NCBI RefSeq assembly: GCF_003206065.1
Contig: NZ_PZJQ01000004.1
Location: forward strand, 244,862-308,861
Direction: 5' to 3'
Length of the DNA stretch: 64,000 nucleotides
DNA from: Salinicola halimionae
GTDB taxonomy: Bacteria > Pseudomonadota > Gammaproteobacteria > Pseudomonadales > Halomonadaceae
Shown here: positions 9,068 to 16,949 of the stretch, one piece after another
Layout of the letters: each line of letters begins with the position of its first letter
Numbering within the stretch: the first letter of the stretch is position 1
Notes under the pieces: model-generated
Seen by the model: only the letters and a program-made list of their open reading frames with translations
Databases searched by the model: none
Told to the model about the DNA's origin: nothing
Program-made: the position numbers and the translations under genes

Positions 9068-10318
9068 TCAGCTTGTCATGCCGTTGAGCGGTCTGGCTGC
9101 CAGCCGGGATTCGCCCTGGCATTCCTGGGCACAGCGCTCGACTCGCCAACAGGCTTCACGCAGACGCTCGGCGTCCACCGTCAGACTCAGCCTGATAAAA
9201 CCCGCTGCGGAAGGACCGAAGGCCTCGCCCGCGAGCACCGAGACCCCATGCTCATCGAGCAGGCGGTCGGCGAAGGCATGGGTGCTGAGTCCGGTGGCGC
9301 GAATATCGATCATCATGAACATGCCCGCGGCGGGTGACAGCGTGGCGATGACCTCGCTGTCGCGCAGGGTTTCGACCACTGCATCGCGGCGCTGCCGATA
9401 AGTCTCGCGCATCTTGGCAATCGCCGTTGGCGGCTCGTCGAAGGCGGCGATCGCGGCGTCCTGAATGAACGGCTGACAGCCGTAGAGCATGCACAGGGCG
9501 AGATTGACCAGGTGCGCCATCAGCGCCGGCGGGCCGACGACCCAGCCGAGTCGCCAGCCGGTCATGGCGTGGGATTTCGACAGACTACTGATCACCACCG
9601 TGCGCTCGCGCATGCCCGGCAGGCTGTCGGGGCTTGCGTGCTCACCGTCGAAGATCAGATCGGCGTAGACGGCATCGACGATCAGCCATAGGTCACGCTC
9701 GCGGCAGAGCGTGGCGATCGACTCCCACATGGCCGGTGTCAGGCACTGGCCGGTGGGATTGTGCGGGCTGTTGACCAGAATCGCTCGCGTTCGAGGGGTG
9801 ATCGCCGCCTCGATGTCGGCCGCCCGTGGTTGGAAGCCCTCATCGGCGGATAACGGCACCCAGACCGGCACGGCGCCGGTGGACTGCACCACGGCTTCGT
9901 AGGTGACGTAGGCCGGTTCGGGAATGATTACCTCGTCGCCCGGATCGAGCAGACACTGGGCCGTGGCGTAGAGCCCGCACTGTGCGCCGGCGAGCACGGC
10001 GACGTTATTCGCGTCGGTATCGGCGTGGCCACCGTGACCGCGATGAAAGGCCGCGATGCGCTCACGCAGCGCCGGTTTGCCCTGCACGTCTGTGTAATGG
10101 GTGGCGCCGCTACGCAGACTGGTGACGGCGGCCTCGACGATGGTAGGCGGCGTATCGAAATCGGGATCGCCCACCGACAGGATGATCACGTCCTCGCCGC
10201 GGGCCTGACGGGCCTTGGCGCGGAAGTGGATATTCCAGGCGCTGGCACCCTCACCGGCGATGCGCTGCGTCAGTTGGGCATAGGGGGGAGAAGTATCGTG
10301 TGAATCGGCTGAACGCAT
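9068..10318 (-). CDS. Pyridoxal-phosphate aminotransferase, class I/II
   Basis: A fold-type I aminotransferase of 416 residues. Family landmarks are NSPHNPTGQ, the aromatic and Asp PLP contacts in LIVDAVYADLIF, the Schiff-base Lys in SSLSKSHAMTGWRLGW, and the carboxylate-binding Arg in AGFIRLSLTVD. I start at ATG 10318 (MRSADSHDTSPPYAQ) because the upstream 31 residues are rich in Cys and unlike the family. It lies 127 bp downstream of the betaine-type binding protein on the same strand and could be the last gene of that transcript, but its amino donor and acceptor are unknown. Confidence 0.85.
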   Translation of the reverse strand: MRSADSHDTSPPYAQLTQRIAGEGASAWNIHFRAKARQARGEDVIILSVGDPDFDTPPTIVEAAVTSLRSGATHYTDVQGKPALRERIAAFHRGHGGHADTDANNVAVLAGAQCGLYATAQCLLDPGDEVIIPEPAYVTYEAVVQSTGAVPVWVPLSADEGFQPRAADIEAAITPRTRAILVNSPHNPTGQCLTPAMWESIATLCRERDLWLIVDAVYADLIFDGEHASPDSLPGMRERTVVISSLSKSHAMTGWRLGWVVGPPALMAHLVNLALCMLYGCQPFIQDAAIAAFDEPPTAIAKMRETYRQRRDAVVETLRDSEVIATLSPAAGMFMMIDIRATGLSTHAFADRLLDEHGVSVLAGEAFGPSAAGFIRLSLTVDAERLREACWRVERCAQECQGESRLAARPLNGMTS

Positions 10319-10445
10319 GACAGTCCCGTGGTCGCAAGTCGCGGATTGGAAGCAAGCTGATACGGACAGACTAACGATTACACACCTCGACGAACAGCCG
10401 CCGGACGGCACCAGGGCCGTTCGGCGACCATCTCATCAGAACCGA

Positions 10446-11402
10446 TTACTGCAGACTGGCCGTCACGGCATCGAGTGCCGGTTTGCCGTCGCGGGTCTTC
10501 ACGCCGTCTAGGAACTCGGCAACCCGGTCAGGGTGATCCTGCAACCACTGGCGGGCGACATCCTTGGCCGAAAGCTCCTGACGACCGTAACCGTCGATGA
10601 ATTCGCTCTGTTCGTCGGCAGTCAGCGTGAACTGCTCGAGCAGCGCGAGCAGGTTGGGATTGGCTGCGGCGAACGCCTTGTTGACGATAGTGCGCACGTC
10701 GCTCTGGCCGTTGTCCGGGCCGTAGACCGACTTCGGATCGTCGAGAATGTGCATGTCGTAAGCCGGAGCCATCCAGTGCGGCGTCCACCCGTACCAGACG
10801 ATCCAGCGCTTGTCGTTGAAGGCCGCGTCGACCTCCGACAGCATGCCCGGCGTCGATGAGTCGAGAATCTGCCAGTCCCCCAAACCGTATAGATCCTGGT
10901 CCTGGGCATCATGAATGAAAGTGCTGACCGTCGAGCCGGATTCGATCGAGTAGAAGCGACCGCCGAATCGATCGCGCTGTGCATCGAGGTCCTCGGCGCT
11001 GTGGATACCGGCATCGTAGACGTAGCCCGGTACTGCGAAGCCCATTCGGGCACCGGTCACGCTGTTGCCGAGATCCTCGATCTTGCCGCTGGCCATGGCT
11101 TTGTCGTGACTCTCCTGCTGGGCCGGCAGCCAGCCAGCCAGGAACACATCGCTGTCGCCAGTCTGCAGCGTCTGATAGCCGACGGTACTGCTGACCTCCT
11201 GAGTCTCGCTCTCATAGCCGAGCGGTGCGATCAACTGACTGAAGACTTCGGTCTTGACGGTCACGCCGGGCCAGGGCGGCACGACGAAGTTGACGCTGTC
11301 GGCCTGATCCTGCCGTGGGCTCTGGGCGAAAGCCGATATCGATAAGGTCATCAGCGATAGCGGCAGCAGCGTGGCGGCCACGAGTGCGGTGCGCAGTGTC
11401 AT
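10446..11402 (-). CDS. Quaternary-ammonium (glycine betaine/carnitine-type) ABC substrate-binding protein, orphan
   Basis: A periplasmic binding protein of the OpuAC/ProX class, 318 residues. A signal peptide is clear (MTLRTALVAATLLPLSL to AFAQ). Aromatic residues of the kind that cage trimethylammonium groups are present in VVPPWPGVTVK and WIVWYGWTPHWMAPAYD. No permease or ATPase gene is adjacent. In Pseudomonas, orphan binding proteins such as CaiX and CbcX share one core transporter, and CaiX sits beside the cdh genes, as here. A GAGGAG SD lies before ATG 11402. The ligand is probably carnitine, gamma-butyrobetaine or a related cation, which is inference from neighbours. Confidence 0.88.
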   Translation of the reverse strand: MTLRTALVAATLLPLSLMTLSISAFAQSPRQDQADSVNFVVPPWPGVTVKTEVFSQLIAPLGYESETQEVSSTVGYQTLQTGDSDVFLAGWLPAQQESHDKAMASGKIEDLGNSVTGARMGFAVPGYVYDAGIHSAEDLDAQRDRFGGRFYSIESGSTVSTFIHDAQDQDLYGLGDWQILDSSTPGMLSEVDAAFNDKRWIVWYGWTPHWMAPAYDMHILDDPKSVYGPDNGQSDVRTIVNKAFAAANPNLLALLEQFTLTADEQSEFIDGYGRQELSAKDVARQWLQDHPDRVAEFLDGVKTRDGKPALDAVTASLQ

Positions 11403-11458
11403 GGTGACTCCTCGTTGTTGTGAAATTAGTGGGCGTTACGATCGACGAGCGCGCGGGC

Positions 11459-12037
11459 TTAGCCGGTCGAAACGCTGGGCAGCCCCTCGCCTTCGAACGG
11501 CGGGCGTGCCAGAACTCGCTCGAGTAGCGGACGGAAGTGCTCGAGCGGAAGCGTGTCGTAATCGGGGTCGAACGAGGTCTGATCCCATTCGTCGCAGAAA
11601 CGAACCGTGCGTTGGTAGCCGGGGTGGCCGCGGTAATCGTCGCGGGCGTGGCGATCCAGATCGTAGAAGTGACGGTAATGATAGCCCTGGAACAGCTCGT
11701 GATGACGAATCATCCAGACATTCAACGGATCGATGAACGGTTCGAGAATGGCGGCCGCGATCTCGGCATGATTGTCCGGCGCCAGATCGTCGCCGATATC
11801 GTGAAGCAGGGCGCAGACGATGGTTTCGTCATCGGCCCCGGCGCGCTCGGCGCGGGTCGCCGTCTGCAGGCAGTGCGTGTAGCGATCGACCGGATAGCCG
11901 TGTGTATCGCCCTCGAGGCGCAACAGATGCGTGATGACCCGCTCGACGACGCCTTCGCGATAGTCGCGAAAATGGGCGTCGATGACGCGCCAGTCATCCT
12001 CTTGGCTATTGTCGAAACGGGTGAAGTTGGTGCTCAT
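11459..12037 (-). CDS. HD-domain mixed-valent di-iron oxygenase, TmpB/PhnZ-like
   Basis: A 192-residue single HD domain. Putative iron ligands appear in the PhnZ order: His55 (YTHCLQTA), His79-Asp80 (LLHDIGDD), His90 (DNHAE), His112/113 (IRHHELFQGYHY) and Asp149 (FCDEWDQTSFDP). In a hand alignment the PhnZ substrate-gating Tyr24 and Glu27 correspond to Thr45 and Tyr48 here, so the substrate should differ from 2-amino-1-hydroxyethylphosphonate. TmpB of this family oxidatively cleaves 1-hydroxy-2-(trimethylammonio)ethylphosphonate to glycine betaine and phosphate. The gene overlaps the 2OG-oxygenase upstream by ATGA, as expected for a TmpA-TmpB pair. Another quaternary-amine substrate remains possible. 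Confidence 0.65.
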   Translation of the reverse strand: MSTNFTRFDNSQEDDWRVIDAHFRDYREGVVERVITHLLRLEGDTHGYPVDRYTHCLQTATRAERAGADDETIVCALLHDIGDDLAPDNHAEIAAAILEPFIDPLNVWMIRHHELFQGYHYRHFYDLDRHARDDYRGHPGYQRTVRFCDEWDQTSFDPDYDTLPLEHFRPLLERVLARPPFEGEGLPSVSTG

Positions 12038-13161
12038 GCGGACTCCAGCTGCGAGAGGGAAGGGGCATCGTGCCGGCGACGCAACGTCAGACGCCGGCTG
12101 GAAGTCGTGTCGCGGTCGACGTAACCCTGACGCAGATGGCGAACGCCCTGGCTGAGACGGAACGCGGTTCGCCCGTGCAGCAGACGGTAGTTGTCCATGA
12201 TCAGCATCTCGCCCGGCGCCAGTTTGGGTGTCAGCGTCATTTCCGGGTCGGTGATCAAGGCGAAGAACGCGCGCCGGGCAGCGTAGTAGTGTTCCAGCTG
12301 CTCGGGCGGGAGCGGCGGGACGCGCTCGGTGCGATTGTTGTAGCGCACGCGGATGACGTCGCCACGGCTATCGAGTTCGATCAGCGGTCCTTCGCTTTCC
12401 AGATGCGTGCTGTCGTCGACGTAGCGGAACCGCGTCGAGATCCGGGTCAGGCAGTCGAACGCGTCGGGATCGTGCCGACGCAGCCGCTCGGCGGCCATGA
12501 AACCGTCGGCCAGCGTGCTGTCGCCGCCGCTATCGGCATTGCTCAGGCAGTGCAGCCAGATATAACCCGGGATCGGATCGCGGTAGGGGTTGTCGGTGTG
12601 CGGCTCGAGCCCGCGCTGGGTCATGGTCAGATCATAGGCATCGGCGATCGACTTGACGTCGGCGATGCCGCCCCAGTTGGTCTGGCGCAGTGGGCCGAGA
12701 CGTTCCACCAGCGGCATCATCCCGTCGAGCGTCAACGGCACGCCGCTCACCTTGATGAAACCGTAACGCTCGAGCGATTCGAGCATCGCGGCCAACGTCC
12801 CGTCATCCTCGAGGGCGCGATCGAAATCGGCGCTGGGCAGTTCGGCCAGTGACGCATCCCAGTGTTCGTGGATCACGTCCGACGACGAGAGAACAAGGTC
12901 GCCCAAGGCAAAATCGGCTTGATGACCATCGCTGAACGCGAGATGGATCCGGTCGCCGCTGCAGCTTGCCTCGAGAAGAGAGAGGTCCAGCGGCAGCGCC
13001 GCGGCCTCGATCAGACGCTGGCCGGTGCGCGGGTCGAGGGTTCCGGCATCCGGCGAGCGCTCGCGCAGCCACAGCGCATGAAGCCGCGTTTCCCGGTTAT
13101 CCACGATCACTCTCAGTTGGCGGGCGTGGGTTTCCGGAATGATCTCGACGAAAATGTCCAT
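12034..13161 (-). CDS. Fe(II)/2-oxoglutarate oxygenase, TmpA / gamma-butyrobetaine hydroxylase family
   Basis: A 375-residue protein of the GBBH fold. An N-terminal DUF971-like domain (about 1-90) has lost the Zn-binding cysteines (WLRERSPDAGTLDPRTGQR). The TauD/TfdA catalytic domain has the iron facial triad His188-x-Asp190 (EPHTDNPYRDPIPGY) and His329 (LLHGRTAF), with 2OG-binding Arg341/344. It differs from the second paralogue in this window, which has the canonical butyrobetaine motif. Tight coupling to an HD oxygenase points to TmpA, which hydroxylates 2-(trimethylammonio)ethylphosphonate, but this cannot be separated from a second butyrobetaine hydroxylase by sequence reading alone. The start is ATG 13161. 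Confidence 0.7.
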   Translation of the reverse strand: MDIFVEIIPETHARQLRVIVDNRETRLHALWLRERSPDAGTLDPRTGQRLIEAAALPLDLSLLEASCSGDRIHLAFSDGHQADFALGDLVLSSSDVIHEHWDASLAELPSADFDRALEDDGTLAAMLESLERYGFIKVSGVPLTLDGMMPLVERLGPLRQTNWGGIADVKSIADAYDLTMTQRGLEPHTDNPYRDPIPGYIWLHCLSNADSGGDSTLADGFMAAERLRRHDPDAFDCLTRISTRFRYVDDSTHLESEGPLIELDSRGDVIRVRYNNRTERVPPLPPEQLEHYYAARRAFFALITDPEMTLTPKLAPGEMLIMDNYRLLHGRTAFRLSQGVRHLRQGYVDRDTTSSRRLTLRRRHDAPSLSQLESA

Positions 13162-13183
13162 GGCGACTGCTCTTGGTGTGTCA

Positions 13184-13195
13184 GTGTCATGACAC
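13184..13195. promoter_or_regulatory. Candidate operator: perfect 12-bp palindrome GTGTCATGACAC
   Basis: Lies in the 95-bp divergent spacer between the 2OG-oxygenase and the AraC regulator, 23 bp upstream of the oxygenase ATG. Half-sites ATGACA recur before cdhC (about 14275 and 14319). The spacing and position suit a regulator site, though which protein binds is not known. Confidence 0.45.
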
Positions 13196-13256
13196 CCTAT
13201 GAGGTATGGCGCTAAAGCATTTGATATTTCTGGCCGTATCGGAGAGGATTTTCGCC

Positions 13257-14276
13257 ATGACCGATCATTCGACGCCGCAATGGCTCTATCCGCGCCCCGA
13301 CCAGCCACCCGTGCTCTCGCCGGACGAAGCGGACATCACGGTCAATCTCTGGCTGCTGCCCAAATTCTCGATGCTGACGCTCTATTGTCTGCTCGAACCG
13401 CTGCGCGTCGCCAATCGATTCGGTCGTTCGCTGTTCGCCTGGCGGTTGTTTTCCAACGACGGTGAAGCGGTGACCGCTAGCAACGGCGTGACCGTCGACG
13501 TCGACGCTGCACTGGGTGAAACGCCGATCTTCGATAATCTGTTCGTCATCGCTTCCTATGAAGCCGAGGCGACCGTGGCACCGTCGCAGTGGGCCGTGCT
13601 GCGTCGGGTTGCCGCCCACGGCGGGTTGCTCGCGGCGCTGGATACCGGCGCCTTCATCCTGGCGCGAGCCGGATTGATGGAAGGCTACGAGACGGCGCTG
13701 CACTGGGAAAGCGCCCCCGCGTTCGTCGAGGAGTTTCCGGGGCTTGCGCTGAGCGATGCACGCTACCGCTTCGATCGTCAGCGCCTGACCGGCGGCGGCG
13801 GGGCGGCAAGTCTCGACCTGATGATGGCTTTCATTGAGCGCGAGCACGGCGCCAACCTGGTGACGGCCCTGAGCCGCCAGCTGGTGCATTCCCGCCTGGA
13901 TCCACGTATCGACAATGAGGGCGATGTCGATATCGGCTCGGAGTATTGCCCACGCAGCGTGCGGCGGGCGGAAGCGATCATGGAGGGCCATCTGGCGCAA
14001 CCGCTGACGATTCCCGACATCTGTCAGCGGATCGGCCAGTCCCAGCGTCAGCTCAATCGGCTCTTTCAGCGTTATCGGGGCGAGACGGCGAAAGGGCGCT
14101 ATCTCTCGCTGCGTCTCGACCGCGCCCAGCAGATTCTCGCCGATAGCCGCACCAGTGTGACCCAGGCCGCGCTGGCGGCCGGATTCGGTCAGCCCGCGCA
14201 TTTTTCTCGTGTCTATCGTAATCGATTCGGGGAGTCGCCGCGGACGACGGCACAGCGGGGCAAACGACCATCATGA
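13257..14276 (+). CDS. AraC-family regulator with GATase1-like domain (CdhR-like)
   Basis: A 339-residue activator with an N-terminal DJ-1/PfpI (GATase1-like) sensory domain (VNLWLLPKFSMLTLYCLLEPLRVAN to about residue 190) and a C-terminal AraC DNA-binding domain with two helix-turn-helix motifs (LTIPDICQRIGQSQRQLNRLF and SVTQAALAAGFGQPAHFSRVY). This architecture is that of CdhR, GbdR and SouR, the quaternary-amine regulators of Pseudomonas. GGAGAGG precedes ATG 13257. It sits between the divergent tmpAB-like pair and cdhC, on the cdh strand, which makes CdhR the best guess. Confidence 0.88.
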   Translation: MTDHSTPQWLYPRPDQPPVLSPDEADITVNLWLLPKFSMLTLYCLLEPLRVANRFGRSLFAWRLFSNDGEAVTASNGVTVDVDAALGETPIFDNLFVIASYEAEATVAPSQWAVLRRVAAHGGLLAALDTGAFILARAGLMEGYETALHWESAPAFVEEFPGLALSDARYRFDRQRLTGGGGAASLDLMMAFIEREHGANLVTALSRQLVHSRLDPRIDNEGDVDIGSEYCPRSVRRAEAIMEGHLAQPLTIPDICQRIGQSQRQLNRLFQRYRGETAKGRYLSLRLDRAQQILADSRTSVTQAALAAGFGQPAHFSRVYRNRFGESPRTTAQRGKRPS

Positions 14277-14435
14277 CAGCGCTTCGGTCGTCGTCTCAGG
14301 TCAATATCATGGCGTTTAATGACAATAGGTGAGTCGATTCGGTGGCCACAATGGATGCATCGCAACGCACCAGCAGGTGCGCTCAACCATTGCCCCGCGC
14401 TGCCAAGGTTCGGGGTCGGACCGAGAGGCTCTTTC

Positions 14436-15317
14436 ATGAATCGCGACGTTATCCTGACCTGTGCCGTTACCGGTGCTGGCGACACGGCCGGCAAGCACCC
14501 GGATCTCCCGATCACGCCCAAGCAGATCGCCGACAGCGCGCTGGATGCCGCCCGCGCTGGCGCCAGCATCGTCCACCTTCACGTTCGCGATCCGGAAACC
14601 GGCGGTATCAGCCATTCGACGGATCACTTCCGTGAAGTCGTCGAGCGCATCCGCGAGTCCGATGTCGATGCAGTGATCAACATCACCGCCGGCGGCGGCG
14701 GTGATCTGTTCCCCGAGATTCGCGACGGCGTGATCCACGGCCTCGAAGGTACCGACCTGCAGACCGCGGCGGAACGTCACCATCCGGTCGGCGAGCTGCT
14801 GCCGGAGCTGTGCACGCTGGACTGCGGCAGCCTCAACTTCGGCGATATGGTCTATCTCAACAGCGCCGACTGGCTGCGCGAACATGCACGTCTGATCCAG
14901 CAGGCCGGGGTCAAGCCGGAGCTCGAATGCTTCGATCTGGGCCATGTCTGGTTCGCGCGTCAGCTGGTCGAAGAAGGGCTGATTGACGGCGATCCGCTGT
15001 TCCAGCTCTGCCTGGGCATTCCGTGGGGTGCGGAAGCCGACACTGAAACCATGCTGGCGATGCGCAACAAGTTGCCGGAAAACGCGATCTGGTCGGCATT
15101 CGGTATCGGCCGCCAGCAGTTCCCGATGGCCGCGCAGTCGATGGTGATGGGTGGGCACATGCGTGTGGGGCTTGAAGACAATCTTTATCTGAGCAAGGGC
15201 GTCTTCGCGACCAACGCCCAGCTGGTCGAGCGTGCCGCCACCATCGCCGAAAACCTCGGCGGCAAGGTACAGACGCCGGCCCAGACCCGTGACAGCCTGA
15301 AGCTGCGCCAGCCCTGA
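14436..15317 (+). CDS. cdhC: 3-Dehydrocarnitine:acetyl-CoA trimethylamine-type cleavage enzyme (BKACE family)
   Basis: A beta-keto acid cleavage enzyme of 293 residues. Family features are VILTCAVTGAGDT at the start, the zinc-binding His pair in ASIVHLHVRDPETGG, NITAGGGGDLFP, and the conserved PELECFDLGHVWFARQL. CdhC condenses 3-dehydrocarnitine with acetyl-CoA to give betainyl-CoA and acetoacetate. The assignment rests on the cdhC-cdhA-cdhB order, the same set as in Pseudomonas aeruginosa. The start is ATG 14436 with GAGAGG upstream; upstream in-frame sequence does not look conserved. Acetoacetate produced here could feed the CoA-transferase/thiolase genes at 51-53 kb. Confidence 0.9.
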   Translation: MNRDVILTCAVTGAGDTAGKHPDLPITPKQIADSALDAARAGASIVHLHVRDPETGGISHSTDHFREVVERIRESDVDAVINITAGGGGDLFPEIRDGVIHGLEGTDLQTAAERHHPVGELLPELCTLDCGSLNFGDMVYLNSADWLREHARLIQQAGVKPELECFDLGHVWFARQLVEEGLIDGDPLFQLCLGIPWGAEADTETMLAMRNKLPENAIWSAFGIGRQQFPMAAQSMVMGGHMRVGLEDNLYLSKGVFATNAQLVERAATIAENLGGKVQTPAQTRDSLKLRQP

Positions 15318-15407
15318 TTCTTTCTCTGTTTCTCGCGAACGCGGCTTGGGCCTCTCCTGAGCGCGCGTTCGTGATTCCCCTTTTTCCGAACGTCCTGGAG
15401 TGTCTTC

Positions 15408-16376
15408 ATGACTGCTTCTCTTCCCCGTAACGTTGCCGTGATCGGTACCGGCGTGATCGGTAACGGCTGGATCGCCCGCGCCCTGGCTGCCGGCTGCCGG
15501 GTCACCGCCTTCGATCCCGACCCCGCTGCCGGGGAGCGCACCCGCGCGTTCGTCGAGCGTGCCTGGCCGTCGCTCGAACGGCTCGGGCTTTCCGATGACG
15601 CCGATCCCCGCGCGCTGACCTTCGTCGATTCGCTCGCAACTGCAGTAGACGGTGCCGAACTGATCCAGGAAAACGTGCCCGAGCGGCTGGCGCTCAAGCA
15701 CGATGTGCTGAGCCAGCTCGATGCGCTGGCGCCGCCGGACGTGGTGATCGGTTCCTCGACCTCTGGAATCAAGCCCAGCGATCTGCAATCCGCCTGCACC
15801 CGGGCTCCGGGCCGCGTGATCGTGGCGCACCCCTTCAACCCGGTCTATCTGCTGCCGTTGGTGGAGCTGGTGGGTGGCGAGCACACCGCGCCGGTGGTGA
15901 TCGAGCGCGCCCAGGCACAGTACGCCGCACTGGGCATGCGCCCGCTGGTGGTCCGCCGCGAAATCGAAGGTCATGTCGCCGATCGCTTGATGGAAGCGCT
16001 GTGGCGCGAGGCGCTGCATCTGGTCAATGACGGCGTGGCGACCACTGAAGAGATCGATGCCGCCGTCGTCTACGGCTGCGGCCTGCGATGGTCGTTGATG
16101 GGGACGTTCCTGACGTTCCACCTGGCCGGTGGCGATGGCGGCATGCGGCACATGCTGCATCAGTTCGGCCCGGCGCTGAAACTGCCGTGGACCAAGCTGG
16201 AAGCCCCGGAACTGACCGACGAGCTGATCGACAAGGTGGCCGATGGTTGCGAGCATCAGGCAGCCGGACGCAGCGTTGCCGAGCTCGAGACACGCCGCGA
16301 TGCGTTTCTCACCGAACTGCTCGAATTGACTCAGAAATACTGGCCGGAAGCCGAAGGGCTTCAGGGTCGAATTTAA
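15408..16376 (+). CDS. cdhA: L-carnitine dehydrogenase
   Basis: NAD-dependent oxidation of L-carnitine to 3-dehydrocarnitine. The 322 residues match the usual length of the single-domain enzyme. The Rossmann motif is VAVIGTGVIGNGWIARAL, and the active-site segment is VAHPFNPVYLLPLVELV, with His in the 3-hydroxyacyl-CoA dehydrogenase pattern. The alternative, 3-hydroxybutyryl-CoA dehydrogenase, is less likely because of the flanking cdhC and thioesterase genes. CTGGAG lies upstream of the ATG. It is 90 bp after cdhC and 17 bp before the thioesterase, an evident operon. Confidence 0.92.
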   Translation: MTASLPRNVAVIGTGVIGNGWIARALAAGCRVTAFDPDPAAGERTRAFVERAWPSLERLGLSDDADPRALTFVDSLATAVDGAELIQENVPERLALKHDVLSQLDALAPPDVVIGSSTSGIKPSDLQSACTRAPGRVIVAHPFNPVYLLPLVELVGGEHTAPVVIERAQAQYAALGMRPLVVRREIEGHVADRLMEALWREALHLVNDGVATTEEIDAAVVYGCGLRWSLMGTFLTFHLAGGDGGMRHMLHQFGPALKLPWTKLEAPELTDELIDKVADGCEHQAAGRSVAELETRRDAFLTELLELTQKYWPEAEGLQGRI

Positions 16377-16393
16377 TCAACGAGGCGCATGTG

Positions 16394-16864
16394 ATGGCAG
16401 CAATGTCGGACGCTCCCCTGTTTCAGACCCGGGTGAAAGACGCCTGGGTCGACTACAACGGCCATATGAACGATGCCGAATACGCCCGCGTGTTCTCGCT
16501 GGCGGTCGAGGCGTTGATGGATCGCGTCGGTCTCGACGAGGCCGGTCGCGCCGACCACGGCTACACGATCTATACCCTAGAGACCCATCTCTGCTATCGC
16601 CAGCAGGCGCATCGTGGCGAGGCGCTGGCGGTCGCGTTGACGCTGCTCGACAGCGATTCCAAGCGCCTGCACGTGCTGTTCACGTTGACCAATGCCGATG
16701 GCGATACCCTGGCGACCAGCGAGCAGATGCTGATGGGTATCGATGTCGAAAGCGGCAGACCCGGCGCTTTCCCCGAACCGGTGGCCGCTGCGGTCCGAAC
16801 GCTGCCGGCCGTCGGCGAAGAATGGCCGAGTGCTGCCGGATGCAAGATCGGCATTCGGCGCTGA
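16394..16864 (+). CDS. cdhB: Betainyl-CoA thioesterase (hotdog fold)
   Basis: A 156-residue 4-hydroxybenzoyl-CoA thioesterase-type hotdog protein with the active-site motif AWVDYNGHMNDAEYARVF and a long central helix. CdhB-type enzymes hydrolyse betainyl-CoA to glycine betaine, completing the carnitine route after cdhC and cdhA. The frame stays open far upstream, but ATG 16394 follows GAGG at the right spacing and begins 17 bp after the cdhA stop. A GTG at 16391 is an alternative. Transcription ends at the hairpin beginning at 16894. Confidence 0.88.
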   Translation: MAAMSDAPLFQTRVKDAWVDYNGHMNDAEYARVFSLAVEALMDRVGLDEAGRADHGYTIYTLETHLCYRQQAHRGEALAVALTLLDSDSKRLHVLFTLTNADGDTLATSEQMLMGIDVESGRPGAFPEPVAAAVRTLPAVGEEWPSAAGCKIGIRR

Positions 16865-16893
16865 CGGTTTCATCGGCTGTTTGAAACACCATC

Positions 16894-16917
16894 GACCCCG
16901 CTGGAAACAGCGGGGTC
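16894..16917. terminator. Bidirectional rho-independent terminator between cdhB and butyrobetaine hydroxylase
   Basis: A perfect 9-bp stem GACCCCGCT / AGCGGGGTC with a 6-base loop, followed by TTT on the plus strand. It sits between two convergent genes and can serve both. Confidence 0.85.
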
Positions 16918-16949
16918 TTTGCGTTGTGGAAACGGGTCGCTCTCCGGGC

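Noticed and set aside
12070..12852. 260-codon open frame on the plus strand opposite the 2OG-oxygenase
   Set aside because: Shadow of the oxygenase, whose iron ligands are plainly encoded on the other strand.
14316..16256. 646-codon open frame on the minus strand opposite cdhC and cdhA
   Set aside because: It is the antisense shadow of two confidently identified genes in GC-rich DNA; the translation is rich in Arg, Gln, Gly and His and shows no family signal.
15408..16376. 3-Hydroxybutyryl-CoA dehydrogenase considered for this gene
   Set aside because: The fold is shared, but the order cdhC-cdhA-cdhB, a butyrobetaine hydroxylase and CdhR-type regulators favour L-carnitine dehydrogenase.
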